Part shown: piece by piece, positions 1-8,904 of the stretch
Position numbering within the stretch: position 1 is the stretch's first letter
How the letters are laid out: each line of letters starts with the position of its first letter
Assembly: GCF_000430045.1 (NCBI RefSeq)
Contig: NZ_KE387023.1
Location: forward strand, 134,961-198,960
Origin: Calidithermus chliarophilus DSM 9957
GTDB taxonomy: Bacteria > Deinococcota > Deinococci > Deinococcales > Thermaceae
DNA: 64,000 nucleotides
Reading direction: 5' to 3'
Notes under the pieces: model-generated
Told to the model about the DNA's origin: nothing
Database searches by the model: none
The model's input: the letters and a program-made list of their open reading frames with translations, nothing else
Program-made: the position numbers and the translations under genes

Positions 1-202
1 TGCGCCACCCCGCCCACCCCCTCCCGCGTGAGCCGCACACCCCGGCCGGGGCACGGCAGCAACCACCGAGCGGGTGTCCACTGGGGCGTGGGGCTGTAGT
101 TGGCCTGCGGGGCGGGGCACAACCCCAGCGGATGATTTATCCCAACAAGGCGTTTGGCGTTCAGCTATCGGCGTTCGGCTATCGGCTATCGACCATCGAC
201 AT
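1..202. other. Intergenic stretch with repeat copy A
   Basis: No gene is seen between the window edge and the stop codon of the caspase gene at 203. It holds a perfect 12-bp palindrome CCCCGGCCGGGG at 40-51 and, from about 85, one copy of a dispersed repeat that ends in degenerate 7-bp units. Confidence 0.5.
85..200 (+). repeat. Dispersed repeat, copy A (inverted partner near 12,275-12,377)
   Basis: About 100 bases here match the reverse complement of 12,275-12,377 with few changes; both contain GGATGATTTATCCCAACAAG or a one-base variant, followed by runs of 7-bp units such as GGCTATC and GGCGTTT. This copy runs up to the stop codon of the caspase gene at 203. The two copies are inverted relative to each other and could recombine. 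Confidence 0.75.
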
Positions 203-2485
203 TCACCTCACCCGCACCAGCGCAAAACTCGTCCCCGAGAACTGCTGCTGCGGCGTCTGCTTTCCGTCCGTGAGCTGCTGCACGCGGCGCACCACGTAGT
301 CGAAGAGGCGGGCGGGGGTGACTTCGCCCCTCGAGTCCACGGCGTCGGCGGCCTTGCCGCTCAGGGCCTCGACGAGGGCGAGGGTGAAGGCCCCGTTGCC
401 CCAGCGCTCGTCCTCGAGGGCGAACTCGCTGCCCGAGCTCGCGGCCATGATCATGCGGTCGCCCAGGGCGCTGGCGTTGAGGCCCTGGACCAAGGAGTTG
501 GGGCTGCTGCTCTTGACGTCGCGCACGCCGATGGCGCCGCCCGAGTAGCAGGTGTCGATGAAGACCATGATGCGGCCCTGCACCCCGCGCATGAAGAACT
601 CGAGGTCGCGCTGGGGGAGCGCGGTGGCCGAGAGGCGGTCGTACTTGGAGTCGTGCATGGGGATGTAGTAGTCGGGGCCGTCGTTGAAGCCGTGGCCGGA
701 GAAGAAGAGGATGGTGGTGTCGTTCTTGCTCGAGGTCTTGCGGAAGGTGTCGAGGGCGAACTTGACGTCCTCGAGGCGGGCCTTCTCGTTGGTGAAGAGC
801 TGGACCTCCACCTCGTCGTAGAGGCGGCCCTTCTGGCTCTGGAACAGCCGGGTGAAGTCGGCGGCGTCCTTGGCCGAGTAGCGCAGCGGCCGGATCACCG
901 GGTCGCTGTAGCGGTCGATCCCCACCGCCAGGACGCGCAGGCGGCGGGCGACGGCCTGGGGCTGGGCGCGGGGTTTGTAGGTGACCTGCAGGGGCTGGGG
1001 CTCGCTGGGGGCGCCGCCCTTGGGGGTGACGATCACCGTCAGGAACACCACGCCCTCGGGGGTGCCGGGGGGCAGCCGCACGGTCACGTTGACGGTGCTG
1101 GCGGCCTGGGGGGCGATGTTGCGGGCCTCGAGCTTGGTCAGGGGCTGGCCGCCGGCGTCGAGCACCTCGATGTCGAGCGGGGCGCCCGAAGGGTTGAGGA
1201 TGCGCAGGCTGAGGCTGAACTCCAGGCCCTCCACCTCGCTGCGGGGGGCGGGGGCCACCACCCGCACCACCGGGGCCTGGGCCACGGGCGCGGGGCCAGA
1301 GGCGGCGGCCTGGAGGGCGAGGCTGACGGTGCTGGTCTTGCCGGGCTGGAGCGCGACGGTCTGGGTCTTGGTCTGGTAGCCGGGGGCGCTCACCACCACG
1401 GTGGCGCTGGGGGTGTTCAGGCTGACCTTGAGCCCGCCCGGCGGGATGGCCCCGTAGGCCTGGCCGTTGACCGTGGCGGTGGCCCCGGGGGTGGGGCTCT
1501 GCACCACCAGCGTGGCGGGCTGGGGGGCCGCCGCCTGCAACGCCGCCGTGACCTGGGCGGTCTGGCCGGCCTGCACGGTGACGGTGGTCTTGTAGAGCCG
1601 GTAGCCGTCGCGGCGCACCTCGAGCGAGTACTTCCCGGGCTTGAGCTGGAGGGTGAGCGGGGTGGTGCCCACCGCCTTGCCGTCGAGGAGGACCTGGGCC
1701 CCGCTGGGGCTGGAGCGCACCGCCAGGGTGCCGGGGCGCTCGAGGCGGGCGAGGGTGGGGGCGAGGCGGGTGGTCTCCCCGGCCTTGACGGTGACGGCGA
1801 CCTTGTAGGTCTGGTGGCCCTCGAGCCGCACCTCGACCTCGGCGCGGCCCGCCGCCAGGCTGAGGGTGAGGGGGGTGGTGCCGGCGAACTTGCCGTTGAC
1901 GAAGACCTGCGCCCCCCTGGGCGTGGACTCCACCACCAACTTGCCGGTGGCGGCCTGGGGGGCGGGCGGGCCCCGGGCGGCAACGTACTCGGCCCCGCCC
2001 AGGCCGTAGTCGGCCTCGCCGAGCCCGGCGGCCAGGATCAGCACGCCCAGCGCCTCGCCGAGCTCCTGGGCGCCGCTGACCATCACCTCGCCGCGCTCGA
2101 CGTCGGCGATCTCTTCCAGCGCGATGGGCCGGCGCGTGGCGAGCACCAGGATGGCGCTCTCCCCCTCGGGCTCGCCGACGGTGATGGCCCAGCTCGCCCC
2201 CTTGGGCGGGATCTGGAAGGTCTGGTTGGCCCGGGCGAGGTTGCGCTTGTCGAGGGCGTTGGGCAGGACGAGGTCGATGCTCTCGTCGGAGTTGACGTTG
2301 AAGACGTAGAGGTAGGCGTCCTTGGCGACGCGCACGAAGATCTGGCCGTTCTCCCCGATGCGGTAGGTGGGGACGGGCACCGCCGCGGTGGCCTTGTCGA
2401 GGCTGACCTGCACCGCCAGCCCCCCGAACTGCGCCAGGGCCAGGCCCCACCCCAGGCCCAGCAGCAGGACTAGCCAGCGTCTCAT
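203..2485 (-). CDS. Secreted caspase-like (C14) protein with DUF4384-type N-terminus and three PEGA repeats
   Basis: The 760-aa protein starts with a signal peptide (MRRWLVLLLGLGWGLALAQ). A DUF4384-like domain follows (about residues 30-150), then three PEGA repeats (about 170-390; motifs such as GTTPLTL), then a linker and a C-terminal caspase/metacaspase fold (about 510-760). The catalytic dyad is visible: His in FFSGHGF near 594 and Cys in FIDTCYSGG near 644. C14 proteases cut after basic or acidic residues, but the substrate here is unknown; the signal peptide suggests envelope or export. It is the last gene of a minus-strand string with the 260-aa protein, the CHASE2 protein and another caspase-like protein upstream. 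It shares its plan with the gene at 6111-8465, so they look like duplicates. Confidence 0.88.
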   Translation of the reverse strand: MRRWLVLLLGLGWGLALAQFGGLAVQVSLDKATAAVPVPTYRIGENGQIFVRVAKDAYLYVFNVNSDESIDLVLPNALDKRNLARANQTFQIPPKGASWAITVGEPEGESAILVLATRRPIALEEIADVERGEVMVSGAQELGEALGVLILAAGLGEADYGLGGAEYVAARGPPAPQAATGKLVVESTPRGAQVFVNGKFAGTTPLTLSLAAGRAEVEVRLEGHQTYKVAVTVKAGETTRLAPTLARLERPGTLAVRSSPSGAQVLLDGKAVGTTPLTLQLKPGKYSLEVRRDGYRLYKTTVTVQAGQTAQVTAALQAAAPQPATLVVQSPTPGATATVNGQAYGAIPPGGLKVSLNTPSATVVVSAPGYQTKTQTVALQPGKTSTVSLALQAAASGPAPVAQAPVVRVVAPAPRSEVEGLEFSLSLRILNPSGAPLDIEVLDAGGQPLTKLEARNIAPQAASTVNVTVRLPPGTPEGVVFLTVIVTPKGGAPSEPQPLQVTYKPRAQPQAVARRLRVLAVGIDRYSDPVIRPLRYSAKDAADFTRLFQSQKGRLYDEVEVQLFTNEKARLEDVKFALDTFRKTSSKNDTTILFFSGHGFNDGPDYYIPMHDSKYDRLSATALPQRDLEFFMRGVQGRIMVFIDTCYSGGAIGVRDVKSSSPNSLVQGLNASALGDRMIMAASSGSEFALEDERWGNGAFTLALVEALSGKAADAVDSRGEVTPARLFDYVVRRVQQLTDGKQTPQQQFSGTSFALVRVR

Positions 2486-2501
2486 CCCCGCCTCCTCCGC
2501 C

Positions 2502-3284
2502 TCACGGCGCCGACCCGCCGAAGGCCGCGCGGATCTGGGCCTCGATCACCGCGGCCAGCTCGCGCTCCCCGGCGGCCAGCAGGTAGCTGTAGGCCGCGGG
2601 CGCGAAGCCGACCTGTTCGCTGAGCAGCAGCCGCAGGCCCTGCTCGCGGGGCTTCTGGGCGATGCCGTCGGCCTCGAGCGCCACCCACACCACGGGGGCG
2701 GCGTAGACCACCCCGCCGGGGCCCGCGACCTCGAGGCGCTGGGCGAAGCGCAGGGCGCTGGTGGGGAGGGTGAACACCCCCGTGGCCGCCTCCTGGCTGA
2801 AAAGCTCCTCGCCGCCCGCGCCCAGCAGCCGCACCCGCCGCCCGCCCGCGACGGGCAGGCGCAGCTCGGGCAGGGCGTAGTCGGTGGGCAGGTAGAGCGC
2901 GGGGGCGTCGCCGTTGCCCCGGCTGGTGGCCGGCTTGGCGAAGGCCCGCGCCGCCTCGTCCTTGCAGATGCCCACGTCCTTGCACGCCTCCGTCAGCCGC
3001 TGCCACAGGCTGGGGGAGGGGGCCAGTTGGAAGCAGGCGGTGGCCGCGCCCAGGTTGTACACCCGCACCCCGTAGGTCAGGCGGGCCTCGCCCCGCTCCA
3101 CGCACAGCCGGTCGCCCGGCTGCAGGTCGAGGGTCAGGGGGCTGCCCCCGGCGCGCTCGTAGGTCTGGGCCACGCCGCCCTTGCGCTCGAGCCGGGCCTT
3201 GCCGTTGAGCTCGAGCTTGACCTGTGCCCCCAGCGCCAGGCCCAACACCGCCATCAACGCGACACTAATCCGCCGGTGCGTCAT
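2502..3284 (-). CDS. Secreted protein of unknown function in the caspase/CHASE2 string
   Basis: A 260-aa protein with an N-terminal signal peptide (MTHRRISVALMAVLGLALGA) and a beta-rich body; the part before residue 80 (LDLQPGDRLCVERGEARLTYG) resembles the small barrel of FecR-like ligand domains, which is only a guess. Three cysteines sit near residues 62, 84 and 100-107. It overlaps the CHASE2 gene by 20 bp and lies 16 bp before the caspase gene at 2485, so co-transcription is likely. In cyanobacteria FecR-like, CHASE2 and caspase genes often sit together, which fits this context. No firm family is recognised. Confidence 0.7.
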   Translation of the reverse strand: MTHRRISVALMAVLGLALGAQVKLELNGKARLERKGGVAQTYERAGGSPLTLDLQPGDRLCVERGEARLTYGVRVYNLGAATACFQLAPSPSLWQRLTEACKDVGICKDEAARAFAKPATSRGNGDAPALYLPTDYALPELRLPVAGGRRVRLLGAGGEELFSQEAATGVFTLPTSALRFAQRLEVAGPGGVVYAAPVVWVALEADGIAQKPREQGLRLLLSEQVGFAPAAYSYLLAAGERELAAVIEAQIRAAFGGSAP

Positions 3285-4572
3285 GCCCTTTCGCCCCCCT
3301 CCACACCTTGAGCCCCAGCAGGGCGAAGTGCATCGCCACGACCGGGAAGAGATAGTCGAGGAAATAGCCGAAGCGGTTGACGATGAACGCCCCCACCCAA
3401 AACAGCAGCCACACGATGATGGTGGGCTCCAAGAGCCCGTTGATCACCTTGCGGAACCTCGAGCGGCCCAGCAGCCCGTCGGTGATGGCGTAGGTGAGGA
3501 AGAGCGCGACGAAGACCAGGGTGGGGACCATGAACACCAGCAGCCAGCGGTTGAGCCCGGCGCTGAAGTGGCCGTAGGTGACCAGCGTCATGAGGGCGTT
3601 GACGTGGATGTCGATGCCCTGCAGCCCCGAGGAGGCCGCCCGCACCGGCACGAAGTGCTGGTCGGAGTCCAGCGGCCAGGTGCGGCCCAGCAGGAAGACG
3701 GCGCCCTCGGTGCTCTCGCTGCGCACCAGCCCCCCGCGCAGGAATTCGGCGGCGCTGATCACGGCGAGGCCCTTCCACAGCTGCTCCCCCTGGACGCCGC
3801 TGCCGAAGCGCCGGATCTCGCGGAAGACGATGCGCTCGCCCACCCCGAAGGGCCCCACGCTCAGGCGGCGGCAGGCCTCGAGGTCCTCCGGGCGGCTCAG
3901 GTCGCGCCCGACGCCCAGGCAGTACAGCGCCAGCGCCGCCGGCAGCGGCTGGCCGGGCTCGGCCTTGGGCACCCAGCGGGTCACGCCGTCGCTGTCGTAG
4001 AGCACGAAGGCGTTGACCGGGAAGATCTGCGGGTTGAGGCGGCCCATGGGCCGGCCCAGCACGCTGGGCTCGGGCACCTCGGCGTCGGAGAGGACCTCCG
4101 GGGAGCGGCCGTCGGCCAGCAGCAGCGGGTAGGGGAAGCGGGCGAGCACCCGCAGCAAGCGCTCGTCGCCCTCCGAGAGCGCGGCCTGCTCGTTGGAGCC
4201 GAAGGAGAGGTCGAAGTCGACGAGCACCCCGGCCGGGCGGTACTCCGCCACGCGCAGGAGCAGGTCGGCCATGCGGCCGCGGTGGAAGAGGTAGCCCTGC
4301 ACCCTGAGCGCCTCGAGGCTCTGCCGGTCCACCTCGACGAGCACCACCGGGGGGAAGGCCTGGCGCGGGGGCGGGGCGTCCCAGCGGTAGACCACGCGGG
4401 TGAGCTGGTCGAGCGGGGCGTTCTGCTCGACGTCGACCAAGAACCCCAGCGGCCCCAGCAGGTCGTAGCGGTGGATGAGCTGCAGCGCCCCCATCACCAG
4501 CAGGATCAGCGCGGTGCGGTGCAGGGCCTTGCGGGCGACGGGGCTTTGCCAGAAGCGGGACAGCGGGCGCAT
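3265..4572 (-). CDS. CHASE2-domain membrane protein without an output domain
   Basis: The 435-aa protein has one N-terminal membrane segment (about 20-35), a long extracytoplasmic CHASE2 domain (about 45-335; motifs such as VVLVEVDRQSLEALR and PAGVLVDFDLSFG), then three membrane segments (about 345-425), and stops within 15 residues of the last one. CHASE2 proteins normally continue into a kinase, adenylate cyclase or GGDEF domain; here nothing follows. It may sense an outside signal and act on partner proteins through the membrane. It starts 6 bp after the caspase gene at 4579 ends and overlaps the next gene by 20 bp, so all four genes look like one operon. Confidence 0.85.
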   Translation of the reverse strand: MRPLSRFWQSPVARKALHRTALILLVMGALQLIHRYDLLGPLGFLVDVEQNAPLDQLTRVVYRWDAPPPRQAFPPVVLVEVDRQSLEALRVQGYLFHRGRMADLLLRVAEYRPAGVLVDFDLSFGSNEQAALSEGDERLLRVLARFPYPLLLADGRSPEVLSDAEVPEPSVLGRPMGRLNPQIFPVNAFVLYDSDGVTRWVPKAEPGQPLPAALALYCLGVGRDLSRPEDLEACRRLSVGPFGVGERIVFREIRRFGSGVQGEQLWKGLAVISAAEFLRGGLVRSESTEGAVFLLGRTWPLDSDQHFVPVRAASSGLQGIDIHVNALMTLVTYGHFSAGLNRWLLVFMVPTLVFVALFLTYAITDGLLGRSRFRKVINGLLEPTIIVWLLFWVGAFIVNRFGYFLDYLFPVVAMHFALLGLKVWRGAKGHDAPAD

Positions 4573-4578
4573 CCGGAC

Positions 4579-6030
4579 CTACTTCACCACTTCCACCACC
4601 ACCTCGGCGGCGCCGTGCTCGAGCGCCGCCTGGCGGTTGCGGTCGGGGTCGGCGGCGGGGGGAGGGGGGTTCTGGGCGGCCGGGGGGGCCGCCACGCCGA
4701 TGTTGCGGCTCATGGTGGCGGCGAGGTCGGGGAGCTGGCGGCCGGTGAAGTCGAGGGTCTTGAACTGGCCGCTGAGGCTGCCCGGCCCGGAGCGGTAGAG
4801 GTTGAGCGGGGCGGTGGTGACGATGGCGAGCACGCGGCTCGTGCCCGCCGGCTCGACGGCGCGGAAGTTGAAGCTGCCCACCTTGCGCCCCGGCACCTCG
4901 ACGAGCTCGTTCTCCTCGACGCGGTTGTCGGAGTTGAACTCGTTGGGGAAGATCACCGTGAGCTTGCCGTCGGCGCCGAGGTCGATGAGGTTGAGGTAGC
5001 CGGCCTTGGAGCTCACCAGCCGGAAGCTCACCTCCTCCCCCAGCTTGTAGGTGCGGCTGGGCTTGTTGGCCGCGATTTCCACGCGGAACTGGCTGTTGCG
5101 CAGGATGCGGTCGAGGAGTTCGGCGGGGGTGGCGGCCTGTTCGACCGCGCCGGTGTAGGGCTGGGCCGGGGTGGCGGGCTGGTCCAGCTTGCCGAAGGCG
5201 TAGATGTCCTTGGCCAGCCAGGCCGGGGGGCCGTCGAGCTGGGGGGTGTGGGGCAGGTAGCGCTGCAAGCGGCTCACCGCCAGGCGGATGGCGTCGGCGC
5301 TGCGGTCGCGCAGTTGCAGGAAGGAGAGGTTGGCCCCCTGCTGCATCACCAGGTTGTAGAGCGCCTGGGTGAAGGCGCTGCCCTGCCCCACCGCCAGCGC
5401 CCCCAGCGCCACCTCGTTCTGCGCGGCGGCGCTGAGGCTGATGACGCGGGGGCCGGCCTTGTCCTGTTCGACGCCGATGGAGCGCACGTTGGCGGGCTTG
5501 GCGCAATTGGGCTGCTGGGCGGGCTTGGGCCACAGCTTGCCCTCGATCTCCCCGAACAGGGCCGACTTGGTGGCGGTGCCGCTGAAGCAGCTATCCAGGA
5601 TCACCCAGATCTCGCTGGCCGCCACCTTCTGCAGCAGCCCGTCTATCTCGTCGTCGCTGACCACCCGCCCGTCCTGCCCCACGATGGCCTCGTCGCAGCC
5701 GTCGTCCTCGTCGCCGTTGAGGTCGCGCAGTTGGGTGCCGTGGCCGCTGAAGTAGAAGATGGCGCGGTCGCCGGCCTTGGTGCCCCTCACCAGCCACTCG
5801 TCGGCGGCCTTGAGGATGCCCTCGCGGGTGGCCTCGCGGTCCTTGAGCAGCCGGACCTGCGCGGGCTGGAAGCCGAGCTTGAGGGCCACCTGGCGCATGA
5901 GCTCGAGGTCGCGGTCGGGGCCGGGGAGGGGCTTCTCGTACTCGCGGATGCCGATGATCAGGGCCCGGTCCTCGGCCAGGGCCGCACTCGCCAACGCCAG
6001 CGCCAACACCGCCAATGCCCATCGCCTCAT
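4579..6030 (-). CDS. Secreted metacaspase-like (C14) protein with C-terminal DUF4384-type domain
   Basis: The 483-aa protein has a signal peptide (MRRWALAVLALALASAALA), an N-terminal caspase fold (about 20-265) with catalytic His in FYFSGHGTQ near 94 and Cys in ILDSCFSG near 147, and an acidic loop (DLNGDEDDGCDEAI) typical of metacaspases, where it can bind calcium. The C-terminal half (about 315-440) looks like DUF4384 (LGEEVSFRLVSSKAGYLNLI). The ATG at 6030 is chosen over an in-frame ATG at 6066 because an AGGAGG ribosome site lies just before it and the signal peptide starts there. Domain order is the reverse of its neighbours' (protease first). First gene of the four-gene string. Confidence 0.88.
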   Translation of the reverse strand: MRRWALAVLALALASAALAEDRALIIGIREYEKPLPGPDRDLELMRQVALKLGFQPAQVRLLKDREATREGILKAADEWLVRGTKAGDRAIFYFSGHGTQLRDLNGDEDDGCDEAIVGQDGRVVSDDEIDGLLQKVAASEIWVILDSCFSGTATKSALFGEIEGKLWPKPAQQPNCAKPANVRSIGVEQDKAGPRVISLSAAAQNEVALGALAVGQGSAFTQALYNLVMQQGANLSFLQLRDRSADAIRLAVSRLQRYLPHTPQLDGPPAWLAKDIYAFGKLDQPATPAQPYTGAVEQAATPAELLDRILRNSQFRVEIAANKPSRTYKLGEEVSFRLVSSKAGYLNLIDLGADGKLTVIFPNEFNSDNRVEENELVEVPGRKVGSFNFRAVEPAGTSRVLAIVTTAPLNLYRSGPGSLSGQFKTLDFTGRQLPDLAATMSRNIGVAAPPAAQNPPPPAADPDRNRQAALEHGAAEVVVEVVK

Positions 6031-6110
6031 ACGCCCAGCCTCCTGTAATGCGCTCGTGCAGCCCATTGTGGGCCGCCCACGGTTAATCCGGCGTTACACG
6101 TTCGCTGCCA

Positions 6111-8465
6111 TTATCGCACCCGGGCCACCGGGAAGTCCTCCCCCACGAAGCGCTGCTGGGGGATCTGCTGGTTCTGGGTCAGCTCGCGCACCCGGCGGCT
6201 GACGTAGGCGAAGAGCTGGCTCGAGGTCACCATCCCGCTGCTGTCGGCGGCGCCGCCCTCGAGCGCCTCCAGCAGCGCCTTGGTGAAGGCCCCGTTGCCC
6301 CAGTCGGGCTTCTCGAGCGCCGGCTGCCCGCCCCGCGAGGCCGCCATCACCAGCCGGTCGCCCGAGCCGGCCGCCAGGCTCTGCACGAAGCGGTCGGGGT
6401 CGGGGTTGTTGCTGCGCCCGCCCACCACCGCCCCCGAGTAGCAGGTGTCGATGAAGACCATCACCCGGCCGCGGGCCTTGCTCACGAAGTCCTCCACGTC
6501 CGACTGGCGCAGCGAGTCGCTCTCGAGGTCGCTCAGGCGGCTGTTGTACATGGGGATGAGGTAGACCTGCCCGTCGTTGAAGCCGTGGCCGGAGAAGAAG
6601 AGCACGGTGGTGTCGGCCTCGCCGGCGTTTCGGCGGAACTCGCCCAGCGTGCTCTTGACCTTCGACAGCAGGGCGTCCTTGCCCAGCAGCCGCACCACCT
6701 GCACCTCGTCGTAGGCGCGGCCCTTCTGCCGCTCGAAGACCCGCGCGAGGTCGGAGGCGTCCTTCTCGGCGAGGCCCAGGGGGCGGATGTTGGGGTCTTC
6801 GTACTTGTTGATCCCCACCACCATCACCCGCAGCCGCTTGAGCACGGCCTGGGGCTGGGAGGGGCGGGCGGGCTGGTAGTTGACGGTGGCGTAGAGGGTC
6901 TGGGGGACGCCGCCCCTGGGCGTGACCACGATGGTGAGCTGCACGACCCCCGGCGGGGTGTCGGGCGGCAGGCGGAAGTTGTAGGTGCGGGTCTCGGAGG
7001 CCGCCACCCCCACGTTGCGGGCCTCGATCTTGGTGAGGGTTCGCCCGGTGCTCGCGTCGACGAGCTCGATGTCGAGGGGCACCCCCGAGGGGTTGGCGAT
7101 GCGCAGCACCACCGAGAAGTCGAGGCTGTCGATCTCGCGGCTGGGCGGGGAGATGAGGGCCACGGTGGGGGCCGCGGCGACGGGGGGCGGGCCGGGCTGG
7201 GGTTGCGGTTGGGGTTGCGGTTGGGGCTGCGGCTGGGCGGCGGCCGCCTGGGTCAGGCGGGCCTCCACGGCCTGGACCCCGCCCGCCGGGACCGTCACGC
7301 TCACCTCCTCGCTCGCGTAGCCCTGTAGCCGCAGGGTGAAGCGGTAGGTGCCGGGCTCGAGGCCCTCCAGCGTCAGGGGGGTGGTGCCCAGCACCTTGCC
7401 GTCGCGCAGCACGGTAGCCCCGCTGGGGGTGCTGGTGATGCGGACCCCGCCCTTCTGCGGCTCGGGCGGGCCGGCCTGCACCGCGCCGGCCCGGAACACC
7501 GCCGTAGGGGCCACCCAGGTGAAAACCTGCGTGCCGGAGGCGGCCACCAGCCCCGTCCCCGAGGGCAGGAAGGCCAGGGCGGCCACGTCGCGCGGGTCGC
7601 CCCAGGCCGGGAGCAGCTTGCGGCTGGCGACCTCGAGCAACTGCACCCCTGCCCCCCGCACCGCCACCCCCACGTAGGCCCCGCCCGGCGCGAAGGCGAG
7701 GGCCTGCACCCCGCCGGGGGCCCGCGCCGCGCTGTTCTGGCTGAAGGCGTTGGCCGGGTGGAGGTAGACCAGCCCGTTCTCCAGGCTGTAGGCCAGCCGC
7801 TGCCCTGCCGGGTCGAAGGCCACCCCAGAAACCGGGACCCCCTCGCTCTTGGAGGCCAGGGAAGCCCCCTTGGCCGCGTCCCACAGCCGCACCGTTCCGT
7901 CCCTCGAGCCCGACAGCAGCACGCTGCTCCCCGGCTTGAAGGCCAGGCCGCGCACCTCGCCGCTGTGGCCCTGGAGCTGCGCGACGGCCTCGGCCCCGCC
8001 CTGCCGGAGCTGGAACACCTGGATGCGCCCGTTGTCGGTGCCCACCGCCAGCAGGCCGCCGCTGGCCGCCAGCGAGCGCACCCGCCCCTGGGTCCGCAGC
8101 ACCTGCTGCTCGGAGGCGCTCCTGGTCTCGAGCACGCGCACGCTCTGGTCGTCGGAGCCGGTGAAGAGCAGGCTCCCGTCGGGGCTGAAGGCCACCGCCG
8201 TCACCGAGTCGGCGTGCGCCCCGATGGTCTTCTGCAGCTTGCCCGAGACCCCCGCCCACAGCTTGCCGGTCTCGTCCACCGAGCCCGTGGCGATGAGCCC
8301 GTCGGCGCTCACCGCCAGCGCCAGTACCGGGCGCAGGTGGGCCCCCCACGACCCCGCCTTGAACACCCCCAGGTTCAGGGCAGCATTCTGCGCCCGGGAC
8401 GAGGGCAACCCCCAGGCCAACACGGCTACGGCGAATAAAAAGCCCAATACCCCTGCGCCACGCAT
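6111..8465 (-). CDS. Secreted WD40-like/PEGA/caspase-like (C14) fusion protein
   Basis: The 784-aa protein has a signal peptide, a WD40-like beta-propeller (about 45-330; repeats such as VTAVAFSPDGSLLFTGSDD and GSRDGTVRLWD), one PEGA repeat (about 342-415), a Gln-Pro run (about 420-435), a beta-sandwich spacer also found in the gene at 203-2485, and a C-terminal caspase domain with His in FFSGHGF near 625 and Cys in FIDTCYSGA near 674. The propeller probably binds the substrate or a partner. The ATG at 8465 has a GGAGGT site just upstream. It lies 80 bp upstream of the caspase/CHASE2 string and is probably part of the same system. Confidence 0.88.
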   Translation of the reverse strand: MRGAGVLGFLFAVAVLAWGLPSSRAQNAALNLGVFKAGSWGAHLRPVLALAVSADGLIATGSVDETGKLWAGVSGKLQKTIGAHADSVTAVAFSPDGSLLFTGSDDQSVRVLETRSASEQQVLRTQGRVRSLAASGGLLAVGTDNGRIQVFQLRQGGAEAVAQLQGHSGEVRGLAFKPGSSVLLSGSRDGTVRLWDAAKGASLASKSEGVPVSGVAFDPAGQRLAYSLENGLVYLHPANAFSQNSAARAPGGVQALAFAPGGAYVGVAVRGAGVQLLEVASRKLLPAWGDPRDVAALAFLPSGTGLVAASGTQVFTWVAPTAVFRAGAVQAGPPEPQKGGVRITSTPSGATVLRDGKVLGTTPLTLEGLEPGTYRFTLRLQGYASEEVSVTVPAGGVQAVEARLTQAAAAQPQPQPQPQPQPQPGPPPVAAAPTVALISPPSREIDSLDFSVVLRIANPSGVPLDIELVDASTGRTLTKIEARNVGVAASETRTYNFRLPPDTPPGVVQLTIVVTPRGGVPQTLYATVNYQPARPSQPQAVLKRLRVMVVGINKYEDPNIRPLGLAEKDASDLARVFERQKGRAYDEVQVVRLLGKDALLSKVKSTLGEFRRNAGEADTTVLFFSGHGFNDGQVYLIPMYNSRLSDLESDSLRQSDVEDFVSKARGRVMVFIDTCYSGAVVGGRSNNPDPDRFVQSLAAGSGDRLVMAASRGGQPALEKPDWGNGAFTKALLEALEGGAADSSGMVTSSQLFAYVSRRVRELTQNQQIPQQRFVGEDFPVARVR

Positions 8466-8594
8466 CCCGGACCTCCGACCCGGTCTCCGAACCCACGCCC
8501 CGCGAAATGCCGAACCCCTTAAGTGTAGTGCAATTCACCCCCTGCAGCGATTCCGGCGCCGCAGCCGGGTGCTACCCGCAATAGGCGGTCGTCC

Positions 8595-8904
8595 GTGACA
8601 AGCGGTCAGCGGTCAGCGAAAGGCTAGTGGCTCGTGGCGACCCCTCCCCAACCCTCCCCGCACGCGGGGAGGGGGTATCCCCCCCAGCCCCCCTTGTTAA
8701 GGGGGGTGAAGAAAAGGCGTTTAGCGTTTGGCGTTTGGCGTTTAGCGTTTAGCGTTTGGCGTTTGGCGTTTGGCGTTTGGCGTTTGGCGTTTGGCGTTTG
8801 GCGTTTGGCGTTCGGCGTTTTGCGTTTGGCGTTTGGCGTACGACGTAGGACGTACAACGCACGACCCGCGCCCGGCTATCGGCCACCGACCATCGACTAT
8901 CGAC
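8595..8904 (-). repeat. Composite repeat module: 7-bp tandem units flanking a C-rich hairpin (module 1)
   Basis: The module starts with units such as AGCGGTC and GGCTCGT (about 8600-8640), continues through a C-rich stretch with a perfect hairpin (CCCCCCTT at 8688-8695, GTT loop, AAGGGGGG at 8699-8706), and then has about 18 units of GGCGTTT or GGCGTTTA-like heptamers (about 8716-8840) followed by other heptamers (GTACGAC, GTAGGAC, GACCATC). It runs into the stop codon of the ligase gene at 8897. A second module in the opposite orientation is at 18,095-18,292. Unit length, not sequence, is kept at seven. Confidence 0.8.

Noticed and set aside
74-2473. Long open frame on the plus strand opposite the caspase gene
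   Set aside because: Its translation is low complexity (Gly, Ala, Leu, His) without any domain, as is common opposite GC-rich genes; the minus strand has clear motifs.
8716-8840. Tandem repeats as a CRISPR array
   Set aside because: The unit is 7 bp with no spacers and there are no cas genes.
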